Of a stretch of DNA of 64,000 nucleotides, positions 33,315 through 44,200 are shown piece by piece. Every line of letters starts with the position of its first letter. Positions within the stretch are counted from its first letter, which is position 1. The notes beneath the pieces are model-generated. The model did no database searches and was not told the DNA's origin. It saw only the letters and a program-made list of their open reading frames with translations. The stretch covers positions 20,610 through 84,609 of the forward strand of contig WEDG01003960.1 in NCBI GenBank assembly GCA_017591395.1. Direction: 5' to 3'. Position numbers and translations under genes: made by a program. This DNA comes from Schistocephalus solidus. Lineage: Eukaryota > Platyhelminthes > Cestoda > Diphyllobothriidea > Diphyllobothriidae.

Positions 33315-36310
33315 TTGTAAACAAATGCACAAAGCCTTTTATCAAAACTTGATGAGTTAAAAATTTGCCTTGCCGAAGTATCTCCGGATGTGATAGCAGT
33401 AACCGAAACCTGGCTGTCGGGCAGTATTTGAGATAGCGAAATAACATTGTCTGGGTACCAAATATATCGGAGGGACAGAGAAAACCGACAGGGTGGTGGA
33501 ATAATTGTGTATGTGAAAGACGTGCTAATAGTGTCTGACAAGACGAGCAAGTTTGCGTGCAGCACGGAAGCCATATGGTTGAATATCAAGGCTCTTGGCT
33601 CTCCATGTCTAGATGTCCTCATTGTCTATCGGCCACCTAGGATAGACCGAGTCGCGGACACCCACTTGTTGGAACAATTAGAAAATTTCTCCAGTCGACC
33701 TAATGTCATGATTATGGGTGACTTCAATGCACCAGGAATTAACTGGAGCACTGTTCAATCATCATGCCCGAAATCGACTTTTTGATTATGTTTTTCTGCA
33801 AAAAGACCTTGAAGGCACTTCTCACACAACATGTCCCTTTCCCCACCAGAACACGTGAAGGACAAAGGGCTAACTGTCTTGACCTGGTTTTCACGAAAAC
33901 ATCAGGCAGCATTGACGAGATTATTTCAATGCCTCCGCTCGGTCGTAGTGATCATGTGGTGCTTATGTGGGACTACTCCTTATTTTCCGTTGCGCCTGCT
34001 ATAGAGAAAAAACGGCGTAACGTTTGGCGAGGAAACTTTCATCAGATGCGAGCAGATTTAACAGACATCAACTGGATCTCAAGGTTTTCGAGCACCGTGA
34101 ACGAAGATTGGGAGTCCTTCCGAAATGTTCTTCTGCAACTTATGGACAACCACTGCCCGCTAACCAGTGTCCATCACAGCAAGCGTCCTGGGTGGATAGA
34201 CAGCAACTTAAAAAGGGAAATAAACAGGAAACACAAGTTGTGGAGAAAATATTGCGAGTCTAATCAAGTCGCCTATTTTTAATAAGTATAAAACACAGAG
34301 AAACAAAATGAGAAGCCTTATTCTTAAAAACGCGAAGAGAATTTTGAGAAGACTTTTGCTGCAAAAGGCAACGCAGAATCCAAAGTTAGTCTACAGTTAC
34401 CTCCGTAGATGTACAAAGGAATAAACATCAAATACCACTGATTAAGACTGCCGTGGGCGTCAGAAATTTCTGAAAACAGGGAAAAAACCGAGTACTTTTC
34501 ACAGTTCTACCGCTCAGTTTTTTCACTAACGAGGCAAAGGTTCCTTCGTCCCTCAGTGGATAACCCGCCGACTGCAAGCATTAGCCACATACTATTCTCA
34601 GAATTTCTGGATCCAAAAGGAATTAAAAAGAACTAAAAGAGTCGAAATCCCCAGGACCAGACGAGCTTCCACCCAAGCTTCTGAAAGAACTCGCCAATGA
34701 ACTTTCCGCACCTCTGTCAGTGCTCTTTCAAAAGTCCTTTTGACTCCGGAACACTTCCTTTCGATTGGAAGCTGGCACATATAACTCCCTTGTACAAAAA
34801 GCGGTAGCCGGGCGTCAGTGACAAACTACAGGCCCATAAGCTTGACATCCATCCTTGGTAAGATTATGGAAAGGATCATCAAAGAGCGAATTGGTGAAAT
34901 TCCTAGAGACTCATAATTTGTTATCAAGCTGTCAACACGGGTTCAGAAAAGGAAGATCATGCACAACGAATTTGCTGTATTCGCTCCAGAGGTGGATCCA
35001 AGCACTTGAAGATAGACACGCGGTTCACATTGCCTTCATTGACTTTCAAAAGGCCTTCGATACTGTGCCGCACGAGAGACTGCTGTACAAGCTAGAAAGA
35101 ATTGGAATCAGAGGTAACCTCCTCAAGTGGATTGAAAACTTCCTCGTGGGTCGGCACCAGGTTGTGTGCATCGGCCAAGAGGGGTCAGATTCTGCTTCGG
35201 TCGAGAGTGGTGTTCCTCAGGGCTCAGTACTAGGGCCAATACTGTTTTTAATATACGTTAACGATTGTGTCAGGAATCTCGACTGTGAAGCAGCAATGTT
35301 TGCCGATGACATTAAAATCTGGAATGTAATCCAGAGCCCTGCTAACGAAGATAAACTGCAGATCAACCTAACTCGGTTGGAGGAGTGGTCGAATCATTGG
35401 CTTTTGCGGTTCACCGTCGATAAGTGTACAATACTTCGCTTAGGCAACCCATCTGGATCTGCTAAAAGTAGAAGTTACTTTCTCAACGGTGAAGCCTTAA
35501 AAGACGTGGAAATGCAAAAGGACCTTGGTTTGCTGACGACCACCACCTTAAAACGTTCATCTCACTGCTTAAAAGTGGCGAAGAGCACAATTTCTGTGTT
35601 GCATGCCATCAGAGGAGCCTTTTTGGATTTCGATGAAGATCTTTTCGCTAAGAATTTTGGAACATTCATTAGGCCGCATTTGGATTATGCTATGCACGCC
35701 TGGAAACCCTGGACAGTTCAAGATCAGAACTGCCTCGAAAGAGTACAGAGGAAAGCCACCAAAATGGTTAGAAGTCAAAGCTCCTTGCCATATCCAACCC
35801 ACCTAATGAATCTTAATCTGTTCCTTTGAGTTATAGGCAAATGCGTGGTGATCTCCTGCAGACATTCCGCATTGTGAAAGGATTGGATTGTTTCCTGGAA
35901 TTCTCGGACTTCTTTGAATTTGCCACCACAACCCATCTCCGAGGTCACCCATTGAAATTGCGTGTCCAGCAGGCGAGACTGGATGTGCGCAAGTTCTCCT
36001 TCTCTGTCAGAGTGGTTAAACCATGGAATGCCCTCCCTGAAGACGTTGTGATGTCACCATCGCTGGAAAGCTTTAAAAGGAACCTTGACAGTTTTATGTT
36101 CCGCAACGAGCCTGAGCGATGAGGAATTTATCTTAACCCTCTAGAGTCGTACACCACTTTTCACATTTTATGACCGCCTTTTGTACCTTTGCGACCCACA
36201 TGGTTCCTCTGTATATCGCACTTAAGTTTACGTTACAAATAGGGTACTCAAAGGCCCATGCCTATTTCCCTCAATAAATTGAAAAAAAATTAACTTGAAT
36301 TGAATTGAAT
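33315..36310 (+). mobile_element. CR1-like LINE, best-preserved copy
   Basis: The APE-type endonuclease (33315-34280) shows QSLLSKLDELKICLAEVSPD, TETWLSG, RRDRENRQGGGIIVYVK, IMGDFNAPGINW and GRSDHVVLMWD. The RT (about 34640-35829) shows SKSPGPDELPPKLLKEL, HGFRKGRSCTTNLL, IDFQKAFDTVPHERLLYKLE, SGVPQGSVLGPILFLIYVND and the catalytic FADDIKIW. The C-terminal region (35670-36120) shows RPHLDYAMHAWKPW, then in the next frame RQMRGDLLQTFRIVKGLD and WNALPEDV, stop at 36120. The 3' end is at 36245-36310 with GGCCCATGCC and a TTGAAT-type tail. Frameshifts near 33780, 34740-34850 and 35826 and one stop at 33430 make it inactive, but it is much younger than its neighbours. Confidence 0.85.
34855..35829 (+). 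CDS. LINE reverse transcriptase open frame
   Basis: 324 uninterrupted codons covering RT motifs from the HGFRKGRSC region through the FADDIKIW active site to the thumb and C-terminal RPHLDY motif. The upstream fingers region lies in other frames because of frameshifts, so the listed start is only the first in-frame ATG, not a true initiator. The frame continues conceptually at 35826-36120 after a one-base shift. Confidence 0.85.
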   Translation: MVRLWKGSSKSELVKFLETHNLLSSCQHGFRKGRSCTTNLLYSLQRWIQALEDRHAVHIAFIDFQKAFDTVPHERLLYKLERIGIRGNLLKWIENFLVGRHQVVCIGQEGSDSASVESGVPQGSVLGPILFLIYVNDCVRNLDCEAAMFADDIKIWNVIQSPANEDKLQINLTRLEEWSNHWLLRFTVDKCTILRLGNPSGSAKSRSYFLNGEALKDVEMQKDLGLLTTTTLKRSSHCLKVAKSTISVLHAIRGAFLDFDEDLFAKNFGTFIRPHLDYAMHAWKPWTVQDQNCLERVQRKATKMVRSQSSLPYPTHLMNLNLFL

Positions 36311-36600
36311 TAAATTTCATCTTCACATATCCTATTGTATTTTATTTTTCATTTTATTTTATTTATTTATTGCCATATTGCCAGTTTACGGGCAATAACA
36401 TGAGCTTGGGCCAGAGGGGGCCAGGCGGGGCTGGTGCTGGTAGGGAGTGTACCACGTAAATCTGCCTGCTTTCACTTGACTTTAACTTCTTACATTGCTT
36501 CTTATTCTAGTCACTTTTATGCAACCAAATGGGATTTCAAAGGCGTAAGCCTATTTTCCTCAAATACACTGAACTGAACTGGAATATGTTCATTTTGATA
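36311..36600. repeat. Two further LINE 3' ends, opposite orientations
   Basis: 36343-36400 reads, on the minus strand, as a LINE tail: TTTATTTATTTATTGCC next to a TATTGCC/GGGCAATA hairpin. 36555-36600 reads on the plus strand as a CR1-type end: AAAGGCGTAAGCCTATTTTCCTC followed by TGAACTGAACTG. Confidence 0.6.
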
Positions 36601-36679
36601 TCCACACCAACTCACTACGTCATCCGAAGACAAGGAAGAACAGAGAGCGGCTAGCCGGCCGATGCCACCACCGATATTG

Positions 36680-36865
36680 CAGTTTGCATTTTATTCCTGA
36701 CTGCTTTTGGTGATTGATGAAATGGACTACCAACCTAGCATGTATTTTATTCCTGACTTTGGTGCTGGTGATTGGTGAACGTGAATACTGAAGTAGTATG
36801 TATTCTATTCCTGGCGTTGGCGTTGGTGATTGGTGCACGTGATTAATGTTGGTGATTTGTAACTC
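36680..36865 (+). repeat. Three imperfect tandem copies, about 58 bp
   Basis: Each unit begins GTATT.TATTCCTG and contains TTGGTG.TTGGTGATTGGTG.ACGTG. The third unit breaks down after GATTAATG. Confidence 0.65.
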
Positions 36866-37594
36866 TTTTCATAATGTTCATCTAGCCTGGCATGTTCGGT
36901 AACGAACATATGTCTTTTTATTTAAGGATAACGGCAGCAATATTGACAGACTTTGACAAGCTTTTCCTACGCATTTATATCTTTTTATATTTTTAAATAA
37001 TAAAATACGTTGCATACTTCATCTGCGCATGTCCAATGGCACGAGTGATGGGTACAGCGCACGAATGCCTTGAATGGATCCATAAGGAAGATTTATTAAG
37101 TTTATAACATTGGGCTGTTTATAGTGCCAAAATAAGGGATGCATCAATGTGCGCTGGGCGTTTAATATACAGAAAATAGGCTGCAACTGTAAGGAAATTG
37201 AAGGGTTGCTCTGTGCACTTTTTAGTGTGGGGGGGCCTAAGGGGCCACACTGACAACTTTTCTCCTTCTGTCCCCACCTTTTGCCCAGGGGGCCAGAGGG
37301 GCGCTGGTTTTGGTGGGGGCGTTTATAATAAAATCGGAAGAGGCAAAACCCTGGAAGATCCATTGACGTTGAAATAAAACCGGAAGTCTGATCTTTTCCT
37401 CTCCATATTTTCGTTGATTTTGCGTGATTTCAGGATAGAATCCTCTTTCTTTCAAGTCAAGCTCGCACTCGAACAGGGACAGCATACGAGGTTGAAACAG
37501 TAAAACAAAAGCGCAGTTCGTATAGGCGCGTTGCACAATAACCAAGATTAGCATTGACTCGTGCGATTTTGCTGACTGTCTCCTTGTTCTCGCG
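36866..37594. other. Upstream region of the ABHD3-like gene
   Basis: Contains G-rich sequence at 37230-37320 (GGGCCAGAGGGG resembles repeat sequence at 36405). Minus-strand open frames here show no family match. The promoter should be here, but no core element was identified. Confidence 0.3.
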
Positions 37595-37732
37595 ATGGAT
37601 GTTTCCGTGGGGCAAGTGGGCGCTGTGGATATGCTAGTCTTATCTTCCTTTATGGAGCACTTATCATATAAAATAATGTTTCCCTTCATGCTTGCCATGT
37701 ACACAATGTATTATCTTCTTAGTGCTCGTTCG
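37595..37732 (+). CDS. ABHD3: ABHD3-like exon 1
   Basis: ATG at 37595; 46 codons, phase 0, donor TCG|GTAATT. It includes a hydrophobic signal-anchor segment ([19 protein letters not shown]). I chose this ATG because it is the first in frame and the anchor sits at the position usual for the family. Confidence 0.75.
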
Positions 37733-40700
37733 GTAATTGGCAAACATTTCATTTCGAGCTATTTAGTACCCAACTGTTTACGCACGGTCCTCAAAGTTAG
37801 CAAGTTTCTTCAAGAACCACCTGCAGTTTGTTAGAGACGTGCACATCCCCTTCGTTTTGGGTTTCACTGGTCGTGTTCAAACGGTTTTGCGTCCATTGTT
37901 CAAAACCGTCTCCAAGCTCGTTTATGAAGAGTGAGCGTTAATTTTTGCTGCGCTCACATTCCTTTTAGAGAAGTGATTACACTTGCGGACGGCGGGGAGG
38001 TGAAGTTGTCTTGGTATACTGATAAAAACCGGAATGCTACCTGTCCCATTGTGATAGTTTTGCCGGGACTGGCGGGATGCGCGTGTAACCACTACATTGT
38101 TACATTGGTGAGACGTATTGCCATACAGGGATATCGGTAAGTTCTTATGTGACCGCTTTTTAAACTTGTTGGGTCTTCGAAAGTAGCGACCCGTATTTCC
38201 ACGATTCTCGTTTTTTGATTTTATCTGTGACTTCATCGATAGTGTATTTTATGTATAATACGAAGCAAAAATATCATCCAACCATTTTCTGGATCACATT
38301 TTTTTATGTACGCCTTCGCTCTTTTGCACAGACTGCAAAGCGAATCTTTTATATTCCGGCGATTCACTGACGACACGCATACTACTGGTCCCCTTAATGC
38401 AGAATCACGAGTTCATGTTATTAATAACGAATAATACACAAGGCCCCACTATCTGGGAAATAAAATTCCATCAACTCCATCGATAGGACAGAAGAGGCCT
38501 GTGCAACCATTGCGAAGCTGCCTATTAGCTGTCCACAGCTATAAAATTTTATATCCAGTGAATGCGTCCTGTCGACATTATTTTATGGATAGAAACTTGT
38601 CTAAAAGAGCTTAAACGATTTATAGTGGAACGATTCTTACGATTTAATTAACCACCTCCACTTTGATGGTTTTATCTGACGACTGATTTGCTCACGAAGA
38701 CTCAGTTTTTGGCTCCTTAACGTTGTTACTTGTAGCCATATTACCGATCTTAATTTGCAAATTAATATATAAACTTCCTCTTGGGTAATTTACGCCAGTC
38801 TATGATCCATTATAATAATGCGTTTTCAATCCCGAACTTTACTGTTGGCGTGCTTTGAGCACCAGAAAAGGGTCAGCATCATGTTAGTAATGGGCCTTAG
38901 TTTATCCTTTTGATAGTCGGTTAAGTATGTGCTTGAAATGGTAGTCATAATATGACTAGCAGAATAGACAAAATGACAGTGACTAATAAGCCAGAAACGG
39001 CCGTACCAGTCGCCGTTGTCTTTCCAATAGTCTCATTCTGCCTGTACTGTTAGTCGCCGTGCGGCTGCCGGTTGGGGCTTTACAATTGAGCTCCATGACA
39101 CAAAGGGACTAGTGTCCCTTAGCGAGATCGGTAAAAGGGCTCGAACCTCAGGATTGCAAAACCGAGGGTTGGGAATGGTTGGCTGATGATTGCCGATAAG
39201 CCAAAAATTGTCATTCCACTCTCCCTTGTCTTTGTCGCTTATGATATTTTACAGTTAAACGATCTCCAACTCGCTGGTGCACATAGTGCCGGAATACCAC
39301 ATGCAGTGCTTGAAAAAAATACCCCTTGATGACTAATGTTCTGCATTTTGAAATTGTATCTTTGATCTGGTTCCTTATGTCCCCATTATTAAATTCTTTA
39401 ACTTTGCTCTGCAGTTGCTAAAGATAAGTCCACAAAAACACATTTCCGTTATCATAGAATGTATGAGCATTTATTTATTTATTATCGCGCCTTCATGTGT
39501 TGGCGCGGCTCAGAGCCGTTTGATAAGAAGCGGTTGGAGAGCGACCAATTACATTTATTCCAACAAATTTGTGCATATCACTAGAGGGCTAAGACATTCC
39601 CTTCATACTCTATCTACATTTCATTTCCACTAGATATCTTATCCCATTGGAAAGTCTTCCAGACTATTGCCGCATTGGTTCTTTTACTGTTGAGTAGTCT
39701 CTGAGGTGCATCCACATAACTAGTGTATGCTAGCAGTGGGCACACACAGTAGAGAAGCACGGTAGTGGAGACCAGCTATATCGCCAATCGGAAAATAGCA
39801 TTGAACGAAAAGCCGTAATCGGACGCTAACTAGTCGCCGCAGACGCTTGTGGATATTTCGCAGGTGAATCTCCTTGAAATTGACAACAACTTAACAGTTT
39901 GCCGTCCTCCACCACCTTAAACCGTCGCTTCTACGTAGATTGTCTTTAAATCATTTCGTTACTGGTGTTTATATTGAACTTCCTTATCGCTGGGTCGCGC
40001 CCGACCTTCCCTCCTCGCAGGAGAAGTTCATGATCGTTGAAAGTTTGTACTTCACCTCTTTAATCACTGGACCAAGTTTTCTCGATCTTTTCCTATCATT
40101 TTAGATGCGTCATCCTAAACAATCGTGGTACTTGTGGGCAAAAACTGAAGGTACTGCTGCTCTTTGAACTGTCCTGTGCTTTGCTGCATGCTAATATGCG
40201 GAAGTAATTTTTCTGAGGACTATATTCTGGAAATAGGCCATATGCCTTTTGAAGCGTGTTGCCCTCACAGATGTGATTAGGATCTTGCTCGATCCCATTC
40301 TTCCACAGCACCTAAGGTAACGCGTGTACTTGCTTTCTGTATATACCTCACTGCATAAGGCATGGCGTACGGATTCTCGATAACAACCGTGAAAGAGTTG
40401 TCTACATCTTGCCTGTTGCACCCTTATTATCCCACCTATATATTATATGATATTGTGTGGCTCACCGATCTGGTCAAAGGACAGAAATGGCCATTCCGGT
40501 ATCCCTTGTCTTTGTCGGTTCCACCTTATCAACCTATGCTACGGGTCGCTATACGACCCCCTGCGAGGGCTCTAAAGTGAGCTCCAAGGCACAACGGAAC
40601 ATATATGTTCCTTAAGCAGATCGGTGAGCCACACACTATCATCATATTCTCGATCGCAACCGACAAAACAACGAGCCCATGGCTCAATAGTAGAGCGTTC

Positions 40701-40757
40701 GACTCAATTAGCAAAGGTCGTGGGTTTGAATCCCAGGTGGTCCACACTTTGGTATTG

Positions 40758-40828
<71 letters not shown>

Positions 40829-41175
40829 GGGAAATAATTTCTGAAATATTAAGTGCAGGACATGGAGTCAGGTGATTCGGACATGACTTTCTAGGGTCAG
40901 ACCCGAAATTTCAATGAACATTTGGGTCGAAGACAATCAACCACTGTGGAATAAGCACGTAATGCCCATTCTACAAACAAGTAGCACTACTAGTAGTATG
41001 AATCTTATATGGCAAAGACATTATACCGTACTTCCGACATAGGTACTAGCTAAAAGCCCAGACACGTGTTTCACCGATGTTTCTGCTGCTGCGTGACGCA
41101 GCAACGAGGGGCAAGTTCGGCTCCTCAGTGGGTCCCCCAGCGTTCTCTATGCGGTTTCTGGTGTATGGTATATGG

Positions 41176-41231
<56 letters not shown>

Positions 41232-44200
41232 TAGGTGGAACCGACAAAGACAAGGGAGACCGGAATGGCCATTTCTGGCTTATTAGCCGTCATCAGCCAG
41301 TCATACCCAATCCCAAGTGTGGAACACCTGGGATTCGAACCCGCAACCTTTGGTATTTGAGTCGAACGCTCTACCATTGAGCCACGGGCTCGTTTTTTTT
41401 GTCGGTTGTGATCGGGAATATGATGATAGTGTGGGGCTCACCGATCTACTTAAGGAACATGTATGTTCCGTTGTGCCCTGGAGCTCAGACTAGAGCCCTC
41501 GCAGGCGGTCGCATAGCGACGTGTAGCATATGTTGATTAGGTGGAACCGACAAAGACAAGGGGAGACCGGAATGGCCATTTCTGGCTTATTAGCCGTCAT
41601 CAGCCAGTCATACCCAATCCCAAGTGTGGCACACCTGGGATTCGAACCCGCAACCTTTGGTATTTGAGTCGAACGCTCTACCATTGAGCCACGGGCTCGT
41701 TGTTTTTGTCGGTTGTGATCGGGAATATGATGATAGTGTGGGGCTCACCGATCTGCTTAAGGAACATGTATGTTCCGTTGTGCCCTGGAGCTCAGACTAG
41801 AGCCCTCGCAGGCGGTCGCATAGCGACGTGTAGCATATGTTGATTAGGTGGAACCGACAAAGACAAGGGAGACCGGAATGGCCATTTCTGGCTTATTAGC
41901 CGTCATCAGCCAGTCATACCCAATCCCAAGTGTGGCACACCTGGGATTCGAACCCGCAACCTTTGGTATTTGAGTCGAACGCTCTACCATTGAGCCACGG
42001 GCTCGTTGTTTTTGTCGGTTGTGATCGGGAATATGATGATAGTGTGGGGCTCACCGATCTGCTTAAGGAACATGTATGTTCCGTTGTGCCCTGGAGCTCA
42101 GACTAGAGCCCTCGCAGGCGGTCGCATAGCGACGTGTAGCATATGTTGATTAGGTGGAACCGACAAAGACAAGGGGAGACCGGAATGGCCATTTCTGGCT
42201 TATTAGCCGTCATCAGCCAGTCATACCCAATCCCAAGTGTGGCACACCTGGGATTCGAACCCGCAACCTTTGGTATTTGAGTCGAACGCTCTACCATTGA
42301 GCCACGGGCTCGTTGTTTGAGCTCTAGGGCTCTAGTCTGAGCTCCAGGGCACAACGGAACATACATGTTCCTTAAGCAGATCGGTGAGCCCCACACTATC
42401 ATCATATTCCCGATCACAACCGACAAAAACAACGAGCCCGTGGCTCAATGGTAGAGCGTTCGACTCAAATACCAAAGGTTGCGGGTTCGAATCCCAGGTG
42501 TGCCACACTTGGGATTGGGTATGACTGGCTGATGACGGCTAATAAGCCAGAAATGGCCATTCCGGTCTCCCTTGTCTTTGTCGGTTCCACCTAATCAACA
42601 TATGCTACACGTCGCTATGCGACCGCCTGCGAGGGCTCTAGTCTGAGCTCCAGGGCACAACGGAACATACATGTTCCTTAAGCAGATCGGTGAGCCCCAC
42701 ACTATCATATATATATATATATGAAGAAAGAAGGTTCGTCGGAAAAATCGAGTTTTACTCGTGAATTTTCAAGTTGGTCACACCAACCCGTCGTCAGACG
42801 AAATGAACAGAGGAGAAATGAAATGGTCAGATGACCTCCCCTGACATGGCAAACAACAGTTGAGACTATTAACACCTCCAACATCGGTGCACTTACCTCT
42901 GCCCCCATCCCGCATCGACGACCATTATGTTTACCGTCTGCAGTCGCATTCAGTCACCATCCCCCTTCGCCTCCGACACAGGGAGCCCTAACAGCCCCTA
43001 ACCGGCTCCAATCCAATAATGTGGCCATTCCTCACACCCCAGTTGGTTGTTTTGTCCTTGTCTTTCCTGTAGCACAAACTGGTCACGAGTAAAACTCGAT
43101 TTTTCCGACGAACCTTTCTTCATTATCATCTCGGAATGCATACTACCTCAGTTTTTCAATATATATATATATGAGAAAGTAGGCATCCCAAGAAATAAAG
43201 TTGAAGTTGAATACGTTCCATTGGAGAAATAGCTTTATTGCGTAAATTTTCAACACCGGTTCTCCGGGTCGTCGTCAGACGCAGCGGGTAGCAAATGCGA
43301 CAAAAACAGTTAACATCGTAACTACCTGAAAAAAATTCGATAATAGCGTGAACATTTGCGCTATTGAGCGGCCGCCGTGTGTATCAGCCTGTCCTGGTTG
43401 GTTCTAGTTTCTTCCACTCCTCCTTAAGATTTCTGTACGCCACATCCAACTCGATATGCCTGAAGATGCATGACTCATCTGAGTGCATCGCCTCGAGGAA
43501 TTCTCGGCCTTTCTTAAAGGGACAGGCGGTTAAAATCCAAGTTTATCGCAAGCGAAGGTGTACCCGGTGTCTAGAGTATGTATAGCTACTTGGGACCGAT
43601 GGTCCCACCTCCTTACTGCCAACTGATGTTCATAGATGCGTGTAGGGGCGGATTTTCCTCTACCACAATCCACGTCATCACATGCTTCACACGGGATCTT
43701 CTAGATGACTTCTTTCTGGTCTAAATAGTTGACCCCATCCTTAGGGTGGACAAGCTGGGTACGCAACGTAGTTGTCGGCTTGTGCACCCCATGAATTTGG
43801 TGCTTCCTTATGTGTCTTTGGACGAGTTCAGACACATTCTTAATGTAAGGAAGGGTTCACCATGTATTTGTTTTCGGCGCCTGGTTAGAATCCTCACGAC
43901 AACGGAAGAGAGTGTGCTTTCCAAAGGTCTGAAATACAATCTTTCTGACTCAAACTATTAAGCGTTTCTTACAACCTGGGAATTCATAATATCGACTGTG
44001 AACCTCACGGAAGACGAATGGTTTACTATCCGAAATAGTACCATACAAGCCTTTAAAGCCCGGAAACATTTTTCCGTACTATTTAATGAAGAGACGAAAG
44101 GGTTAAAGGGTCTTAAAACTGACAAGGCTATTATCATTCTCCCCGCGGACAAAGGAGGCGCGATTGCGGTCTTGAATAAAACAGACTACAATGGGAAGAT

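Noticed and set aside
33026..33622. 198-codon minus open frame
   Set aside because: It lies opposite the start of the plus-strand LINE endonuclease, whose motifs are clear; the minus reading has none.
37237..37704. 155-codon minus open frame upstream of ABHD3
   Set aside because: Overlaps the ABHD3 first exon on the other strand and shows no family motif.
41490..42432. Minus open frames across the SINE array
   Set aside because: Identical peptides repeat because the SINE repeats; they cover the tRNA-like head and body, so they are not coding.
42436..42510. Functional tRNA gene
   Set aside because: A and B boxes are excellent, but the acceptor stem does not close and the sequence continues into a SINE body in every copy.
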